NCBI GenBank assembly: GCA_023145185.1
Contig: JAGLEG010000274.1
Span: forward strand, 1 to 7,888
Source: Thermoplasmata archaeon
GTDB lineage: Archaea; Thermoplasmatota; Penumbrarchaeia; Penumbrarchaeales; Penumbrarchaeaceae
Direction of reading: 5' to 3'
DNA length: 7,888 nucleotides
The notes beneath the pieces were generated by a model that was not told where the DNA came from, did no database searches, and saw only the letters and a list, made by a program, of their open reading frames with translations. This document shows positions 6,025-7,888 of the stretch, piece by piece. The translations under genes and the position numbers were made by a program. Position 1 is the first letter of the stretch. Every line of letters starts with the position of its first letter.

Positions 6025-6030
6025 GATGTT

Positions 6031-6381
6031 TTGAGAAAGGGATCTTCTGTAACCTACCTCATTGCCGGGGCAATGCTCACACTTATGATCGGCGTAGCAT
6101 CCTATTTTCCTGTGGGAGATCTCTACATTTCCTGGCTGATAGGGACCAACATCACGACCTTCATCCTTTTCGCAGATGACAAGACCAGGGCGAAACGAAG
6201 GGTGAACAGGGTTCCGGAATGGATACTATTTCTCTTTTCTCTCCTTGGAGGCTTCATGGGTGGTTGGCTTGGAATGGCCCTGCTCCGCCACAAGACAAGA
6301 AAGATCCCATTCTACATGGTCATGTCCGTTGCAACTGCCATGCATCTGTTCATTATCGCCCTTATCTACTTCGGGATGTGA
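6031..6381 (+). CDS. DUF1294 family small membrane protein
   Basis: A 116-residue integral membrane protein with about four helices (residues 8-25, 30-47, 64-84 and 94-114). The DUF1294 hallmark is clear: a FADDKTRAKRR stretch (47-57) after the second helix, RVPE (60-63), then a glycine-rich helix with SLLGGFMGGWLGMALLRHKT and RKIPF (70-94). The family is widespread in bacteria and archaea; its role is not established to my knowledge. In some bacterial members the domain is fused to a cold-shock domain, but that is absent here. The start is a TTG at 6031, supported by GGTGGTGAG at 6016-6024 with a spacer of about 6 nt. An internal ATG at residue 15 would remove part of the first helix and is less likely. 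The gene follows the possible small ORF and probably shares its transcript. Confidence 0.87.
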   Translation: MRKGSSVTYLIAGAMLTLMIGVASYFPVGDLYISWLIGTNITTFILFADDKTRAKRRVNRVPEWILFLFSLLGGFMGGWLGMALLRHKTRKIPFYMVMSVATAMHLFIIALIYFGM

Positions 6382-6383
6382 GG

Positions 6384-6415
6384 AAAAGGTTTATCTTGTA
6401 GGAAAAAGAACCTAC
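6384..6415 (+). promoter_or_regulatory. Upstream BRE/TATA element followed by a short inverted repeat
   Basis: AAAAGGTTTATCTT (6384-6397) repeats the promoter core found at 2243-2253, directly after the DUF1294 stop codon. It is followed by GTAGG (6398-6402) and CCTAC (6411-6415) around an A-rich 8-nt spacer. The predicted start near 6420 gives a leader of about 50 nt for the surface-protein gene, so this could be a second, regulated promoter. Confidence 0.35.
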
Positions 6416-6423
6416 CAATCTGT

Positions 6424-6433
6424 AATATAAATA
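6424..6433 (+). promoter_or_regulatory. TATA box of the transglutaminase-like surface protein gene
   Basis: AATATAAATA is a near-ideal archaeal box A. A start about 27 nt downstream (near 6456) would give a leader of roughly 18 nt containing the G-rich ribosome-binding sequence GGGGGT at 6463-6468, six nt or so before the ATG at 6474. Confidence 0.55.
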
Positions 6434-6473
6434 AAGCATCCTATTACTTTTCGCACTTACTCGGGGGTACAGT

Positions 6474-7888
6474 ATGAATTCCAGGGCCATCGCCACGATA
6501 ATGATTACCATAGGCATGCTTTCAATCCTCATACCCACAGGGAGATCCAGTGAGATCACACCCACAAGGGAGGTCAAGGAGTGGGTCGAGCTCACCTCGG
6601 GGAACTACTCGTTCTTCATCAACAGCTCGAATGACATGGTCATCGAATTTGACGGCGGTTCCGATGAACTATCTTCAAGTGCCCCATACGACCCCTATTA
6701 CGATCTGAATTCAACACTGCGTAAAGCGGTGGACAGGGCACCTCTCTGGCTCAATGATACGCTGGTCTGGTCGTTCTTGAACCTCAGGGACATGTACAGG
6801 ATGAAGTACGCCGATCTGCTTCTGAACGAGTCGATCGACAGCAGATATCTTGACGAGATCGCCTTCACCATCGCCCACATGCCCGCCGATTTTCTGGATT
6901 CCTATCTTGTTGAGGGGAAGATGGTCTGGGAGAACGTCCACATGATGTACACGGTATCCGATGACGTCAAATACGCATCCATATCCGATTACAACCTGAC
7001 CGACGGCCAGCACTCAACCATAACGTACAGGATGTCATCCGGGAACGTGACCATGCCGGAGGAGATATACTACTGGTACGTGCTGATGCCCAGGTTCGGA
7101 TACGATACCCTGGAGTACATGAACCCCGAGACGCAGAAGTTCAACTTCTCGGAGGATGGTGGCGTATTCTGGAGGACCTACCTCTATTACAACAACGACA
7201 CGGGGTTCCCCCTCCTGAAGGATTACCTGGCGAACGAGACGTATCTCTGGAACGGAACAAGGAACCAGGTAACGAACAATGGAGCCGTGGGCGCTGTGAC
7301 CAGATGGGAGATGGAGAGCATGATGTTCGGCCTGCCCCAGGTCAGGGATCCCAATCCGGTCTTCATCTACAAGGACCACCTGGGCATGTGCGGGGAGAAC
7401 GCTTACATTCTTGCTGCAGTGGCGAAGATCGCCCTGATACCTACCGTGATGACCATCACATACGACGGGGACCACGCCTGGAACGAGTTCTGGGAGATGG
7501 GATGGCACCAGTGGGAGGGGTACTCGGGTCAGATCGATAACCCCCAGGGTGAAGGGGCTCCGGGATTCGTTACCGTCTTTACCACCATGAACCCGGATTA
7601 TACCCACCTGAGCGCCACGAGGGGCTACACCACGACGACCAACCTGACGGTCCGGGTGTTCGACAGCAATGAGACGCCTGTGGATGGGGCGCTGATCAAA
7701 TTGTTCGCGCAATCGGTCACGGATGTTAATGGGTCCCTGGCGCTGCTTGGCAACCTGACTGATGTCAACGGTGAGACCACGTTCGAGGTTGGTGTGGGAT
7801 TCAGCTACTATGTTACCGTGAGGGCTCCAATAGGCGGCCCCCCGGATGAGACCGCACAGGCCGTCCAGGCATTCCCGATCGTTGGCCC
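6474..7888 (+). CDS. Secreted transglutaminase-like surface protein with Ig/carboxypeptidase-regulatory-like domain (3' truncated by window)
   Basis: An open frame of 471 codons from ATG 6474 to the window end with no stop. Residues 1-26 form a signal peptide (AIATIMITIGMLSILI core, then TGRSSE), so the protein is exported. The middle contains a transglutaminase-like (papain-fold) core. C306 is in GMCGENAYILAAVAKIALIP, the expected nucleophile-and-helix pattern. H334 is in DHAWNEFWEMG, and D355 in GQIDNP is the likely third triad member. Such domains act as peptidases or cross-linkers of surface proteins. From about residue 383 a beta-rich domain begins (NLTVRVFDSNETPVDGA, then two copies of TDVNG), resembling carboxypeptidase-regulatory or bacterial Ig-like folds. 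Fifteen N-x-S/T sequons lie in the mature part, suggesting heavy N-glycosylation. The region 27-290 has no recognised domain. The C-terminus, including any membrane anchor, lies outside the window. Confidence 0.82.
   Translation, partial: MNSRAIATIMITIGMLSILIPTGRSSEITPTREVKEWVELTSGNYSFFINSSNDMVIEFDGGSDELSSSAPYDPYYDLNSTLRKAVDRAPLWLNDTLVWSFLNLRDMYRMKYADLLLNESIDSRYLDEIAFTIAHMPADFLDSYLVEGKMVWENVHMMYTVSDDVKYASISDYNLTDGQHSTITYRMSSGNVTMPEEIYYWYVLMPRFGYDTLEYMNPETQKFNFSEDGGVFWRTYLYYNNDTGFPLLKDYLANETYLWNGTRNQVTNNGAVGAVTRWEMESMMFGLPQVRDPNPVFIYKDHLGMCGENAYILAAVAKIALIPTVMTITYDGDHAWNEFWEMGWHQWEGYSGQIDNPQGEGAPGFVTVFTTMNPDYTHLSATRGYTTTTNLTVRVFDSNETPVDGALIKLFAQSVTDVNGSLALLGNLTDVNGETTFEVGVGFSYYVTVRAPIGGPPDETAQAVQAFPIVG

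Noticed and set aside
7035..7712. 225-residue open frame on the minus strand inside the surface-protein gene.
   Set aside because: It is antisense to a gene with a signal peptide and catalytic motifs, is rich in His/Val/Arg/Gly without any domain, and has no promoter or ribosome-binding site.
1..7888. CRISPR arrays, tRNA or rRNA genes, insertion sequences, riboswitches.
   Set aside because: No regularly spaced direct repeats, cloverleaf-like segments, transposase motifs or long structured leaders were seen by eye. Weak candidates could be missed without a covariance-model search.

Overview
The window looks like chromosomal DNA of an archaeon, most likely a euryarchaeote of the Thermoplasmata type. 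This is an inference from several signs. Most genes are preceded by A/T-rich TATA (box A) elements that sit 24-30 nt upstream of a start codon, as in leaderless archaeal transcripts. GTG and TTG starts are used, and arginine is mostly encoded by AGG/AGA. Several protein families are ones common in archaea: a PepF-like M3 peptidase tail, DUF2156, DUF1294, a DUF6485-like Cys-rich protein and a transglutaminase-like surface protein. No tRNA, rRNA, CRISPR array, insertion sequence or phage gene was seen. No stretch over 300 bases lacks a gene.

Layout. Positions 1-251 hold the C-terminus of an oligoendopeptidase F-type zinc peptidase. Next comes a 10-helix EamA/DMT transporter (345-1226, +), which meets a zinc-type CDF cation exporter (1201-2166, -) tail to tail with a 26-bp overlap. 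A 113-bp divergent promoter region separates the exporter from a two-gene operon of GNAT-fold transferases: a small N-acetyltransferase (2280-2693, +) and a DUF2156/LPG-synthase-C-like protein (2695-3570, +). The second gene overlaps by 6 bp the end of an orphan DNA methyltransferase on the other strand (3565-4758, -). The methyltransferase is beta-class with an SPPY motif, and its C-terminus looks like a degenerate staphylococcal-nuclease (SNase/OB-fold) domain.

A short divergent region carrying a perfect 7-bp inverted repeat leads to a multi-spanning membrane protein of unknown function (4862-5695, +). This gene runs to within 2 nt of a 62-residue, eight-cysteine DUF6485-like protein (5698-5886, -). 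A palindromic TAATTA element may serve both that gene and a rightward unit made of a possible 24-codon ORF (5950-6024) and a DUF1294 membrane protein (6031-6381). The window ends inside a large secreted protein (6474 onward) with a signal peptide, 15 N-glycosylation sequons, a Cys-His-Asp transglutaminase-like core and a carboxypeptidase-regulatory/Ig-like domain.

The genes do not form one pathway. They are short one- to three-gene units packed head to head and tail to tail, with a cell-envelope theme (transporters, membrane proteins, surface enzyme, possible lipid or peptide aminoacyl transfer). I saw no convincing defence island. The items most worth a second look are the methyltransferase/SNase-like fusion, the paired GNAT-fold transferases, the inverted repeat beside the methyltransferase, and the small ORF with its bidirectional promoter.
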